Shown here: positions 27,356 to 36,328 of the stretch, in pieces
Position numbering within the stretch: position 1 is the first letter of the stretch
How the letters are laid out: each line of letters begins with the position of its first letter
Assembly: GCF_002163855.1 (NCBI RefSeq)
Contig: NZ_CP019332.1
Span: 785,145-849,144 of the forward strand
Origin: Winogradskyella sp. PC-19
GTDB lineage: Bacteria > Bacteroidota > Bacteroidia > Flavobacteriales > Flavobacteriaceae
Length of the DNA stretch: 64,000 nt
Direction: 5' to 3'
Program-made: the position numbers and the translations under genes
The notes under the pieces: model-generated
The model's database searches: none
The model's input: the letters and a program-made list of their open reading frames with translations, nothing else
What the model was told of the DNA's origin: nothing

Positions 27356-27368
27356 TGACATGATGTCA
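27356..27368. promoter_or_regulatory. 13-bp palindrome TGACATGATGTCA
   Basis: A perfect palindrome with 6-bp arms around a central G lies in the divergent gap between dnaK and the lipoprotein gene, 44 bases upstream of the lipoprotein -7 element. It is a possible operator and unassigned. Confidence 0.35.
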
Positions 27369-27412
27369 GATATTCTTTTTTTTAAAAATTTAATCTTCGG
27401 CACAGCATTTGA

Positions 27413-27420
27413 TATATTTG
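27413..27420 (+). promoter_or_regulatory. -7 promoter element for the lipoprotein gene at 27438
   Basis: TATATTTG matches TAnnTTTG exactly and lies 17 bases before the ATG at 27438. It settles the start choice over a longer frame from 27360. Confidence 0.6.
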
Positions 27421-27437
27421 ATAAAAAACATATAATT

Positions 27438-27920
27438 ATGAAACGTATACTTACCCTAATTACCATTTTTGCATTTGCGCTAACAAGTTGCACTACTGAA
27501 GAAATTGTTGAAATACAAAACAACGATTTTGTGTCTTCAAGTTTTGAAATAGTTTTGGATTTCAATAGTGCAAATAACTATGAATTTGTTGAACCCTACG
27601 GATTTAATGTTTTTCCGTCTGATGTAACTTTGGTCTACATTTTATGGGATACCATAAACGGACAAGATGTTTGGAGACTAGTACCACAGACTGTGATTTT
27701 TGATGATGGTAATGATTTGGTCTATAACTTTGATTTTACTCAAGATGATGTTCGTTTCTTCCTTGAAGGTTCAGACTTAGATAATTTGGATTCAGTTTAC
27801 ACACAAAATCAAGTTTTTAGAGTTGTAGTTGTCCCTGCAGATAATGTTGGAAGAATAAATTATTCTGATATAGATACTGTTATAGAACTTTACAATATCG
27901 AAAGTTTTCCGAGACGATAA
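27438..27920 (+). CDS. Small lipoprotein of unknown function
   Basis: The 160 aa product has a lipoprotein signal: MKRILTLITIFAFALTSC, with the lipid-bearing Cys at residue 18. The mature part is Asp- and Phe-rich with many short strands (SSFEIVLDFNSANNYEF, LVYNFDFTQDDVRFFLEG, VFRVVVVPADN). It looks like a compact beta-fold and carries no motif I can name. It has its own promoter and terminator. Confidence 0.8.
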   Translation: MKRILTLITIFAFALTSCTTEEIVEIQNNDFVSSSFEIVLDFNSANNYEFVEPYGFNVFPSDVTLVYILWDTINGQDVWRLVPQTVIFDDGNDLVYNFDFTQDDVRFFLEGSDLDNLDSVYTQNQVFRVVVVPADNVGRINYSDIDTVIELYNIESFPRR

Positions 27921-27939
27921 TTAATCGTCCTTTATATAT

Positions 27940-27967
27940 AAAAGCCTGAATTAATTTTCAGGCTTTT
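27940..27967 (+). terminator. Terminator after the small lipoprotein gene
   Basis: An 11-bp stem (AAAAGCCTGAA with TTCAGGCTTTT) and 6-base loop are followed by a T run, 20 bases past the stop. Confidence 0.85.
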
Positions 27968-28007
27968 TTTTATTTCCTAAAAGGAAACACCATACAAAAA
28001 CAACATC

Positions 28008-28015
28008 TATATTTG
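28008..28015 (+). promoter_or_regulatory. -7 promoter element for sdaA
   Basis: TATATTTG is a full match to TAnnTTTG and ends 24 bases before the ATG at 28040. No clear -33 was found. Confidence 0.55.
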
Positions 28016-28039
28016 TTGCAAAATAAAACGAATACATAA

Positions 28040-29464
28040 ATGGAAAGTATTTCTGTTTTTGATATGCTAAGTATTGGTGTTGGTCCTTCGAGCTCACACA
28101 CACTCGGTCCTTGGCGAGCAGCTAAGCAATGGATTAAATATCTTCAGAGTAGAGAGTTATTCACTGGTGTAGCTTCAGTAAAAGTAGAATTGTTTGGCTC
28201 TTTGGCTCTAACTGGCAAAGGTCATGCTACAGACATTGCTGTTTTAATGGGGCTTTTGGGTACTGACCCTGTGACTTTTGATATTGCTAATATTCAGAAT
28301 CAAGTAGACTTGGTTAAAACTTCAAAAATATTAATGCTGAATTTTGAAAAAGAAATTCCTTTTGATTTTGAAAAAAATATAAAGTTTAATCGAAAGTTTT
28401 TAGAATTTCATCCTAATGGCGTAAAATTTACTGCAACAATGAGAAATGGTAAGAACAGGTCGCAGACTTACTATTCTATTGGCGGTGGTTTTATCGTTCA
28501 AAAAGAACGAAAGCGAGCAAAAATTCAAGTTGAAAAGTTTCAAGCTTTTCCCTTTCCAATACAAAAAGCAACTGAAATCTTAGAGCATTGTCATGCAGAA
28601 AATCTTACGATAAGCGAATTGGTTTATAAAAACGAGTTGTCGCTACGTGACCCAGATAGAATTGATACTAAATTAAAAGCTATTTGGGATGTTATGCTAG
28701 ACAGCATGTATGTAGGTTGTCATACAAAAGGTATTCTGCCTGGTGGTCTTAATGTCACCCGACGCGCTTTCGATAAACATGAAAAACTTAAAGGTAGCAA
28801 ACCTTATAATGATGCTTATGAATGGATTGAATCTATTAGAAGTACTGAAGTAAAGTTTAGAGAAATACTTAAATGGGTGTCGTGCTTTGCATTAGCCGTC
28901 AATGAAGTTAACGCATCTCTAGGTCGTGTAGTCACAGCTCCGACTAATGGAAGTGCAGGCGTTATACCATCTGTTTTAATGTATTATATGGTTATTGAAA
29001 ATCATGATGCAAACTTTGATGATGTTAGAAAATTTTTACTGGTTGCTGGAGAAATTGGAAGTCTCTTTAAAAAGAATGCCACAATATCTGCAGCGATGGG
29101 TGGTTGTCAAGCAGAGATTGGTGTCTCATCTGCAATGGCTGCAGCGGCATTAACTGAACTTATGGGAGGAACTCCTGAACAGGTATTAATAGCTGCAGAA
29201 ATAGCTATGGAACACCACTTGGGATTGACTTGTGACCCAATTGGTGGATTGGTTCAAATACCTTGCATCGAACGTAATGCTATGGGTGCAATAAAAGCTA
29301 TAAGTGCTTCTGAACTTGCATTAGATTCTGACCCAAAAAATGTAAAAGTCCCTCTTGATAAGGTTATACAAACCATGTGGGAAACTGCAAAAGACATGAG
29401 TTCCAAATACAAAGAAACCTCTGAAGGTGGATTAGCTGTTGGTGTTAATATGGCAGATTGTTAA
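28040..29464 (+). CDS. sdaA: L-serine ammonia-lyase (iron-sulfur type)
   Basis: The 474 aa single-chain enzyme deaminates L-serine to pyruvate using a 4Fe-4S cluster. The N-terminal beta domain has [16 protein letters not shown]. The alpha domain has [40 protein letters not shown] and [22 protein letters not shown], which contain the cluster Cys residues. Length is normal. It is transcribed alone and is convergent with the gene at 29467. Confidence 0.96.
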   Translation: MESISVFDMLSIGVGPSSSHTLGPWRAAKQWIKYLQSRELFTGVASVKVELFGSLALTGKGHATDIAVLMGLLGTDPVTFDIANIQNQVDLVKTSKILMLNFEKEIPFDFEKNIKFNRKFLEFHPNGVKFTATMRNGKNRSQTYYSIGGGFIVQKERKRAKIQVEKFQAFPFPIQKATEILEHCHAENLTISELVYKNELSLRDPDRIDTKLKAIWDVMLDSMYVGCHTKGILPGGLNVTRRAFDKHEKLKGSKPYNDAYEWIESIRSTEVKFREILKWVSCFALAVNEVNASLGRVVTAPTNGSAGVIPSVLMYYMVIENHDANFDDVRKFLLVAGEIGSLFKKNATISAAMGGCQAEIGVSSAMAAAALTELMGGTPEQVLIAAEIAMEHHLGLTCDPIGGLVQIPCIERNAMGAIKAISASELALDSDPKNVKVPLDKVIQTMWETAKDMSSKYKETSEGGLAVGVNMADC

Positions 29465-29466
29465 AA

Positions 29467-29940
29467 CTAGCTTTTTGAAAGTGCTTTACAACCTTGACGT
29501 CGTCTTGTATCTACCAAATAGATAATCTTCCAATCTTTATCTTCTTTTACTAGCTGAAAAGAATTTACACCGCAATGGCTAAAATTTTCATCAAACCAAA
29601 ATTCATAAGCTGTCCAAGCATTTGCCATTTTTCCATCAATACGAATTTTGAAATCTAGAAGCTTTTCTTCGAACTTTTTATCTTTAGGTATTCCAGCTAT
29701 ATTTTTCATAAAACTACTATAATCATTTTCGTCCAAACGAGTTTTACCTTCTTTGTTGACGGAAATAGATTGCATATTTATGTTTCCCTTAGCCATAGAC
29801 TTAAGCTTAACAGTATCCTGTTTGTGGAATGCTTCAAAAAAATCAATAATTGTTTGTTTCACTTGAGTTTCTTCTTCACTTTGCGTATAGGAAAACGAAC
29901 AGAAACATAGTAATGTTAGGCTAAACAGAAGTTTTTTCAT
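29467..29940 (-). CDS. Exported SnoaL/NTF2-like protein
   Basis: The 157 aa product has a signal peptide (LLFSLTLLCFCSFSYTQ). The remainder follows the NTF2-like pattern: helix EEETQVKQTIIDFFEAFHKQD, central strands, then IDGKMANAWTAYEFWFDE and a C-terminal DWKIIYLVDTRRRQGC. The fold is shared by DUF4440-type proteins. No catalytic function is implied. Confidence 0.75.
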   Translation of the reverse strand: MKKLLFSLTLLCFCSFSYTQSEEETQVKQTIIDFFEAFHKQDTVKLKSMAKGNINMQSISVNKEGKTRLDENDYSSFMKNIAGIPKDKKFEEKLLDFKIRIDGKMANAWTAYEFWFDENFSHCGVNSFQLVKEDKDWKIIYLVDTRRRQGCKALSKS

Positions 29941-30046
29941 GATGAATACTTATTATTTATGTGAATTTAAAAAATGTATTTCTCAATAAAGGTAGATAAA
30001 AGTTAGACAAATCTCATTATTTTTACGACTCACTAATTACAACCGA

Positions 30047-30865
30047 ATGTCAATAGCAAAAAAACAATACAAAAGAATTACTGTAAAGACCTTAGTAGAT
30101 ATGAAATCTAAAGGTGAAAAAATTTCAATGCTCACAGCTTATGATTATACCATGGCAAAAATTGTTGATGGTGCTGGTATTGATGTAATTCTCGTTGGTG
30201 ATTCTGCAAGTAATGTTATGGCTGGTCATGAAACAACTTTACCTATAACACTAGACCAGATGATTTATCATGCATCATCTGTAATAAGGGCTGCTGAACG
30301 CGCTTTAGTTGTTGTTGATTTACCTTTCGGAACATACCAAAGTGATCCAAAAGAGGCACTACGTTCTGCTATAAGAATCATGAAAGAATCTGGTGGACAT
30401 GCCGTAAAGCTTGAAGGTGGAAAAGAAATAAAAGAATCTATTAAAAGGATTTTGAATGCTGGGATTCCCGTAATGGGACACTTAGGATTGACACCTCAAT
30501 CGATATATAAATTTGGGACTTATACTGTTAGAGCCAAAGAAGAACAAGAAGCACAACAATTGAAAGAAGATGCTTTAATGCTTGAAAAAGCAGGATGTTT
30601 TGCTATAGTTTTAGAAAAGATACCAGCTGCTCTGGCAAAAGAAGTTGCAGAAAGTGTTTCGATTCCTGTAATTGGTATTGGTGCTGGTGACGGCGTTGAT
30701 GGACAAGTATTAGTGTTACACGACATGATTGGCATGACACATGAGTTTAATCCTCGTTTTTTACGCCGATATATGAATTTATATGAAGAAATGACGAATG
30801 CAATTGGTCAATATGTAGATGATGTTAAGTCAAGTGACTTTCCAAACGAAAAAGAGCAGTATTAA
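30047..30865 (+). CDS. panB: 3-methyl-2-oxobutanoate hydroxymethyltransferase (PanB)
   Basis: PanB adds a hydroxymethyl group to 2-oxoisovalerate in pantothenate/CoA synthesis. The 272 aa product shows [17 protein letters not shown], the metal-binding [35 protein letters not shown] and [22 protein letters not shown]. All match a full-length PanB. The pseudouridine synthase gene follows 11 bases later. Confidence 0.97.
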   Translation: MSIAKKQYKRITVKTLVDMKSKGEKISMLTAYDYTMAKIVDGAGIDVILVGDSASNVMAGHETTLPITLDQMIYHASSVIRAAERALVVVDLPFGTYQSDPKEALRSAIRIMKESGGHAVKLEGGKEIKESIKRILNAGIPVMGHLGLTPQSIYKFGTYTVRAKEEQEAQQLKEDALMLEKAGCFAIVLEKIPAALAKEVAESVSIPVIGIGAGDGVDGQVLVLHDMIGMTHEFNPRFLRRYMNLYEEMTNAIGQYVDDVKSSDFPNEKEQY

Positions 30866-30876
30866 TCTAAAATTCT

Positions 30877-31575
30877 GTGTCTAAAAAAATAATCTCTAAT
30901 AAATCTAACCTTCAAGTTATCTATGAAGATAACCACATCATAGTTGCAAACAAAAGAGCAGGAGATATTGTACAAGGTGACAAAACTGGAGATAAGCCTT
31001 TAAGTGATGTTGTAAAAGAATATATCGCAGAGAAATATAATAAGCCTGGAAACGTCTATTTAGGCGTTGTACATCGATTAGACCGACCTACAACAGGGAT
31101 TGTCATGTTTGCGAAAACGAGTAAAGCTTTACCTAGGCTAAATAAATTATTTGCTGAAAAGAAAGCTAATAAAACTTATTGGGCTTTGGTAAAAAACCAG
31201 CCACCTAAAACTGAAGATAGATTGGTAAATTGGTTACGAAAGAATCCTAAGAACAATAAATCCACAGCTTACAAAAAGGAGATTGAAAATAGTAAGAAAG
31301 CTATCTTAAGCTATAAGGTTATTAAAGCACTTGACAACTTTTACTTACTTGAAGTTGACTTAGAAACCGGACGACATCATCAGATACGTGTACAATTATC
31401 AGGTATTGGCTGTCCAATCAAAGGTGATTTAAAGTATGGTTTTGACAGAAGTAATAAAGATGGTAGTATAAGTCTTCATGCAAGAACTTTAGAGTTTATT
31501 CATCCAGTAAAAAAAGAACCTATTTTCATTGAAGCGCCTCTTCCAAAAGATGCACTTTGGGATGCTTGTCATTAA
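30877..31575 (+). CDS. RluA-family pseudouridine synthase
   Basis: This 232 aa single-domain RluA-type synthase starts with GTG at 30877. The catalytic Asp lies in VVHRLDRPTTGIVMFAKTSKA, and the KTYWALV and LETGRHHQIRVQLSGIGCPIKGD motifs are present. No S4 domain is seen. It acts on rRNA or tRNA; the site cannot be named. It is probably co-transcribed with panB. Confidence 0.93.
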   Translation: MSKKIISNKSNLQVIYEDNHIIVANKRAGDIVQGDKTGDKPLSDVVKEYIAEKYNKPGNVYLGVVHRLDRPTTGIVMFAKTSKALPRLNKLFAEKKANKTYWALVKNQPPKTEDRLVNWLRKNPKNNKSTAYKKEIENSKKAILSYKVIKALDNFYLLEVDLETGRHHQIRVQLSGIGCPIKGDLKYGFDRSNKDGSISLHARTLEFIHPVKKEPIFIEAPLPKDALWDACH

Positions 31576-31578
31576 TCT

Positions 31579-32427
31579 TTATTCTATTAACTTAAATACT
31601 ATCTTATCCCTTGCTTTTTTTTGACTCAGCAAATTAATTGCTGATTCAGTTAGTTGAAGAACTCTTGGGTAACCACCTGTAGTTTGGCAATCACGCATTA
31701 ATACAATTAATTTCCCTGAGGGTGTTAATTGTACTGTTCCCGGCAAAACTGGTCCTGTAAGTATAGATTCTAAATCATTATCAAATAATGGAGAAAGTTG
31801 ATATGCCATACGACTATAAAGATTAGAAACTTGAAACTCTGAAGACAGTAACACCGATTTTTCTTTGTCAGACAATTTCTCAAATTCTGGACCTTTTAAG
31901 ACATCTAAAAAATTAGATGAATAATCTATTGGCTTTAGCTTAGAAAATGTCTGAGGTGATTTATTAATTAGATTTGATTGCTCTATGCGTAATACATCGT
32001 TGTCCTCAATCTTAGCTTTAGATGTAATAGGACTAAAATAACTTCGACTGTTAAGAACCACATTAGATTTAAAGCCATCTTTAACAGCAACGTAAGCATG
32101 TAAACCTGATTTTAGCACTTTGAAACTAAGGATATCATTACGCTTCACATTATAAACTTTGTTATTATGAATCAAAGAGTCATTAAGATGCGGAGATATA
32201 TTTGCTCCGCTAATTACGATTTGAGTATCAATCATAAATTGAAGCTTTGGACCAATCATGGTTATCTCTAACACAGCATCGTTTACCGCGTTGCTCAACA
32301 AAGTATTAGCCAACTCAAATGAAAACAAATCCATAGCGCCACTTTTAGGAACTCCAAATTCTCCATATCCAAAACGCCCTTTATCTTGAATTGTTGAAAA
32401 TAATCCTGACTTTAAAACCTTAATCAT
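31579..32427 (-). CDS. pxpC: 5-oxoprolinase subunit PxpC
   Basis: This KipA/AHS2 subunit has 282 aa. The start KVLKSGLFSTIQDKGRFGYGEFGVPKSGAMD and the late GTVQLTPSGKLIVLMRDCQTTGGYPRV are signatures of the family. With PxpA and PxpB it cleaves 5-oxoproline to glutamate using ATP. Its start overlaps the pxpB stop by four bases. Confidence 0.94.
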   Translation of the reverse strand: MIKVLKSGLFSTIQDKGRFGYGEFGVPKSGAMDLFSFELANTLLSNAVNDAVLEITMIGPKLQFMIDTQIVISGANISPHLNDSLIHNNKVYNVKRNDILSFKVLKSGLHAYVAVKDGFKSNVVLNSRSYFSPITSKAKIEDNDVLRIEQSNLINKSPQTFSKLKPIDYSSNFLDVLKGPEFEKLSDKEKSVLLSSEFQVSNLYSRMAYQLSPLFDNDLESILTGPVLPGTVQLTPSGKLIVLMRDCQTTGGYPRVLQLTESAINLLSQKKARDKIVFKLIE

Positions 32428-33152
32428 TCTATCAACAGGCTTTTAAGGTTATACGTTTTTGATTCAATATCTTTAGAAATAGATATATATTCTTCCATAG
32501 AAACCGGCAGAAATTTTATTTTATCACCAGCTTTTGCAAAGCATGGATTATCTTTTTTTATATCGAAAAAATTGATTGGAGAATTACCAATAATATGCCA
32601 TCCGCCAGGTGAGTTTTGAGGGTAAATTCCGGTTTGATTTCCACCTATTCCAACAGCACCTTTTTTAATGTTTAAATTTGGTGAAGATTTACGATTAAAA
32701 TGCAGTGATTCATCCAAGCCACCTAAGTATAAAAAACCAGGTAAGAAGCCTATAAAATATACTGTGTAAATTTGCAGATAATGACGTTGGACAATTTCAG
32801 CTACTGGTAACTTTTTCTCTTTTGATAAAGTGACTAAATCTATTCCAAAACAGTCATCATAACAAACAGGAACTTCCCAAATTTTCTGTTTTACTAAACT
32901 GTGTTCTTCTAATTCAGAATATATGGATTTAAGTTCAGAAAACTTACCATAGACATCTTCAATAGTTAAACCATAATTAATTAATATTGAATTATATGTG
33001 TTAATTATATTAACTTTTACTTTAATATACTTGTGAAGTAATTTATTTTTGAAATTTAGGACATCAAATAGCACATTATCATCAATTATTGGTGGCCATT
33101 CAATTAAAATAGAACGCTCATTGAATTGAAAATATTTAAGATTATACTTCAA
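32424..33152 (-). CDS. pxpB: 5-oxoprolinase subunit PxpB
   Basis: This KipI/AHS1 subunit has 242 aa. It contains VPVCYDDCFGIDLVTLS, YTVYFIGFLPGFLYLGGLD, the GAVGIGGNQTGIYPQNSPGGWHIIG signature and a short C-terminal helix. It lies 5 bases after pxpA and overlaps pxpC. Confidence 0.94.
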   Translation of the reverse strand: MKYNLKYFQFNERSILIEWPPIIDDNVLFDVLNFKNKLLHKYIKVKVNIINTYNSILINYGLTIEDVYGKFSELKSIYSELEEHSLVKQKIWEVPVCYDDCFGIDLVTLSKEKKLPVAEIVQRHYLQIYTVYFIGFLPGFLYLGGLDESLHFNRKSSPNLNIKKGAVGIGGNQTGIYPQNSPGGWHIIGNSPINFFDIKKDNPCFAKAGDKIKFLPVSMEEYISISKDIESKTYNLKSLLIE

Positions 33153-33157
33153 ATTAA

Positions 33158-33901
33158 TTATAATATTTTAATAGTATTGGCTTTTAAATTACGGTGTAAA
33201 TATTCTAAAATAACCGAAGCATTTGTTGTATCTCCATGAACACAAACTGTATCAACTATCAAGTCCACCTCTACTCCATTTATGGTATTGACTTTTTGTT
33301 CTGAAATCATCTTAAAGACGTGTTGAAAAACAGTGTCTTTTTTAGTGATTAAAGCGTCTTTTTTTTGACGTGAAACCAGCGACAAATCTTCGTTGTAATT
33401 TCTATCTGCAAAACCTTCAAAAACAACTTCAATATTTTCTTGTTTTGCCAATTTAGAAATAACAGAATTATATGGCGCGTACAATTTTAATGGCTTAGAA
33501 AAAGAGGTTATGACCTCCAAAATTACTTTAGCAATTTCTTCATCTTTAGCTGCCAAATTATATAAAGCGCCATGAGGTTTAATATGGTGCATTTCTAAGT
33601 TTTCGGATTTTAAGACGATTAGTAAATCTTCAACTTGATATTTTAAACTATCAAATAATACTTCCGAAGTCAGCTTCATATCTAAGCGTCCAAAATTCTC
33701 CTTATCAGGAAAAGACGGATGTGCTCCTATTTTTACTTGATGTTTCTTAGCTAATCGCACAACAGCTTTCATAGTCTCAAAGTCACCTGCATGACCACCA
33801 CATGCAATATTACATGAGGATAAATAAGGCATTAAGCTCATCTCATTACCCAAACCTTCGCCAACATCGGCATTGATATCTATTTTTAGATTAGATGACA
33901 T
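33158..33901 (-). CDS. pxpA: 5-oxoprolinase subunit PxpA (LamB/YcsF family)
   Basis: The 247 aa product has the LamB/YcsF signature DINADVGEGLGNEMSLMPYLSSCNIACGGHAGD at residues 7-39, plus VKIGAHPSFPDKENFGRL and HIKPHGALYNLAAKD. It is the catalytic subunit of the PxpABC complex. It overlaps the Nramp gene by 11 bases, so the transporter and enzyme are tightly coupled. Confidence 0.95.
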   Translation of the reverse strand: MSSNLKIDINADVGEGLGNEMSLMPYLSSCNIACGGHAGDFETMKAVVRLAKKHQVKIGAHPSFPDKENFGRLDMKLTSEVLFDSLKYQVEDLLIVLKSENLEMHHIKPHGALYNLAAKDEEIAKVILEVITSFSKPLKLYAPYNSVISKLAKQENIEVVFEGFADRNYNEDLSLVSRQKKDALITKKDTVFQHVFKMISEQKVNTINGVEVDLIVDTVCVHGDTTNASVILEYLHRNLKANTIKIL

Positions 33902-35114
33902 TAAATACGCTTAAGATTGTTTTTGCACCCAAAAAGACGGCTACTGTCAATATTAAAAAACCTAATATATTCTGAAGTGAAGAATTTTTATACTTGCCCA
34001 AAATACTAGATTTATTCATAATCCAAAGTAAAACTCCAGCAATAACAGGCAATAAAAGTCCATTAGCTACTTGTGCGAATTTTATAATTTCAATAGATTT
34101 AAATCCTATAGAAGAAAACAAAACACCTAAAAACAGTATAAAAATCCAAACTAATCGAAACCGTTTTGATTTTAGATCGCTTCCCCAACCTAAACAACCA
34201 GAAGCAACAAAGGCAGCTGCTAAAGGTGCAGTAATAGCACTTGTAACTCCAGCAGAAAACAAACCAATCGCTAAAAAGTATTTCGCAAAATCTCCAAATA
34301 GTGGTTGCAAACCGAGTGCCAAATCTGAAGCATTACTAATCTCTTGAAATGAAACAGACGATGCCGAAATAATAATACACATAGATACTACTCCGCCCAA
34401 AACAACAGCTATAATGGTATCTTTTCTAGCAAAGGATAAGTCGGATTCAGACTTCCATTTTGTTTTTGCTAATGACGCATGCAAGAAAATATTATACGGT
34501 ACTACTGTAGTGCCTATCAAGCCAATTATGGTTAGAATACTATTATCAGGAAACTGCGGCACAAACATACCTTTTAGAACTTCCAAAATATTTGGCTTAG
34601 TTATAACTGCTGTAATCAAAAAAACCAAACTCATGAGTATGACCATAAAAACCAAGGCACGCTCAATGATTTTATAATTCCCAATATACAATACTGTAAA
34701 AGCAATAAGACCAATTATAATTGGCCACACATCGATACTACGACTCAAAACTTGAAACTCTGGTGTACCAAAAAGTGTTTTTACACCTAGAGCACCACCG
34801 GAAATATTTCCTGCTTCATAAGCAGCATTACCAATAACAATAGCAGATAAAATAAGGATTATAATTACAGTTCTTATAATTGGGCTTTTAACCTCTCCAC
34901 GGATCGTCTCTGACAATCCTTTTTGAGTTATAACGCCTAATCGAGCTGACATTTCTTGTAATACGACAGTAGCCAACACAGATAAAACCATCGCCCACAA
35001 TAAAGCATAACCAAAGTTAACACCTGCAATTGTGCATAATGTTACGGTACCTGGGCCAATAAAGGCTGCAGCAACTAAAGGTCCTGGACCAATATTTTTG
35101 AAGAAATCCTTCAT
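33891..35114 (-). CDS. Nramp-family transporter in the 5-oxoprolinase operon
   Basis: This 407 aa protein has about eleven membrane segments. The TM1 motif GPGPLVAAAFIGPGTVTLCTIAG replaces the metal-binding DPGN of true Nramp proteins with GPGT, and the TM6 region NIFLHASLAKTK lacks the usual MPH. It is therefore unlikely to move divalent metals in the classical way. YcsG of Bacillus subtilis, in the kipIA/ycsF operon, is a comparable case. A role in 5-oxoproline or other organic solute uptake is inferred from context. Confidence 0.85.
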   Translation of the reverse strand: MKDFFKNIGPGPLVAAAFIGPGTVTLCTIAGVNFGYALLWAMVLSVLATVVLQEMSARLGVITQKGLSETIRGEVKSPIIRTVIIILILSAIVIGNAAYEAGNISGGALGVKTLFGTPEFQVLSRSIDVWPIIIGLIAFTVLYIGNYKIIERALVFMVILMSLVFLITAVITKPNILEVLKGMFVPQFPDNSILTIIGLIGTTVVPYNIFLHASLAKTKWKSESDLSFARKDTIIAVVLGGVVSMCIIISASSVSFQEISNASDLALGLQPLFGDFAKYFLAIGLFSAGVTSAITAPLAAAFVASGCLGWGSDLKSKRFRLVWIFILFLGVLFSSIGFKSIEIIKFAQVANGLLLPVIAGVLLWIMNKSSILGKYKNSSLQNILGFLILTVAVFLGAKTILSVFNVI

Positions 35115-35115
35115 T

Positions 35116-36225
35116 TTATTCGATTGAATTCAATGCATAAATCGCAAAACTACCAAGCCAATGTCCACCTTCATAACTATCACCGACAATACTTGGTAAG
35201 GAATAATTGATGTGTTTGTTTGCTAAATTTTTCAAATGTGAATATTCGGGTAAATCTTTAGCTATATAATTCAAACTCCATGCACGAGAAAAGTTAACAC
35301 CGTCCAAATGCACTAATTTTCCATCAGTTCTATCTGAAACCTCGCCAACAACAATGTCAAAATTTTTGTTTTTTGCTTCTGGTATAAAAGCTTCGAACCA
35401 AGTTTTAAATTCATCTATTGGCAAAACACGTTTCATGATAGCGGCTTCCTCAAAGCATGGTGATAAAAAATCTGAACCACTCGGCTCCCAACTTAATGGA
35501 CAACTATCATCAGATTTATAAAAATCACGAGCACGTTTTTCAATCATAGATTTTAATTGCTCATTTTTTAATCTAACAGCATAATCAAAGGCAAATGTTA
35601 ACCCGAAAGCAGTATTCGGATGCTCTCCAACGCGTAAAGGATAATTCAGTTTTGGCAAAAACTCAAGGTATTTATCTACAATTAAATCTGTTAAAGGTTG
35701 GAGATTCCCCTCCAATTCTCGTGCAATATCATTATCCCAAATATGAATTTCTTCTGCTAATTTTAATACCCAAGCCCAACCATAGGTACGTTCAAAATTC
35801 TTATTGTTTTTATCATCAAAATACGCCACTTCTTTTAGTATATTTTCTTTTGAAATACTGTTTAGCAACCACGCTTCAATCTCGTCTGCTCGCTTTAATC
35901 CTGGGAATTGACGCAATAAACTAACTAAACTCCAATGTCCATGAACCGCAGAATGCCAATCAAAGCATCCATAGAATGTTGGATGTAATTCGCGTGGTGT
36001 TTTTAAATCATCTACACTACCTAATGTTTGACCTAATCGGTATGGAAATTCTGTACCAACACACGCTAACGGTAAATCTACTAAGCGATTGGCTTGTTCT
36101 AAGTTTAAATTTGGTATTTCTTCTTGAGTAACTTCAACATCATTAGAAGATTCAGCTTTGGTTGATTTTTCATTATTACAATTCAGCAATAATAGAAATA
36201 CAAAAGCAGTAAAAATATTTTTCAT
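35116..36225 (-). CDS. DUF2891 lipoprotein
   Basis: From the ATG at 36225 the product has 369 aa, starting with a lipoprotein signal (FVFLLLLNC, Cys near 17). The domain contains FYGCFDWHSAVHGHWSLV, RTYGWAWVLKLAEE, HPNTAFGLTFAFDYA and a C-terminal SYEGGHWLGSFAIYAL. These Trp/His-rich repeats are typical of DUF2891, predicted to be an alpha-helical barrel like some glycosidases. It is the first gene of the operon that continues with Nramp-pxpABC, one base away. A role with 5-oxoproline is not established. Confidence 0.85.
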   Translation of the reverse strand: MKNIFTAFVFLLLLNCNNEKSTKAESSNDVEVTQEEIPNLNLEQANRLVDLPLACVGTEFPYRLGQTLGSVDDLKTPRELHPTFYGCFDWHSAVHGHWSLVSLLRQFPGLKRADEIEAWLLNSISKENILKEVAYFDDKNNKNFERTYGWAWVLKLAEEIHIWDNDIARELEGNLQPLTDLIVDKYLEFLPKLNYPLRVGEHPNTAFGLTFAFDYAVRLKNEQLKSMIEKRARDFYKSDDSCPLSWEPSGSDFLSPCFEEAAIMKRVLPIDEFKTWFEAFIPEAKNKNFDIVVGEVSDRTDGKLVHLDGVNFSRAWSLNYIAKDLPEYSHLKNLANKHINYSLPSIVGDSYEGGHWLGSFAIYALNSIE

Positions 36226-36253
36226 CAATCTTATAAATTTTAATAGGCTTTCT

Positions 36254-36261
36254 CAAAAATA
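36254..36261 (-). promoter_or_regulatory. -7 promoter element for the DUF2891-Nramp-pxpABC operon
   Basis: Minus-strand TATTTTTG fully matches TAnnTTTG, 28 bases before the ATG at 36225. Confidence 0.5.
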
Positions 36262-36328
36262 CAATTTACATATTATAGCATTTCATATATATTATTTATC
36301 TTTCAATTTAAATTCAGTATGTATATAA

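Noticed and set aside
33994-34347. A 117-codon open frame antisense to the Nramp-like gene
   Set aside because: It mirrors a long real gene, has low-complexity composition, no promoter and no protein-like pattern. It is a shadow of the transporter frame.
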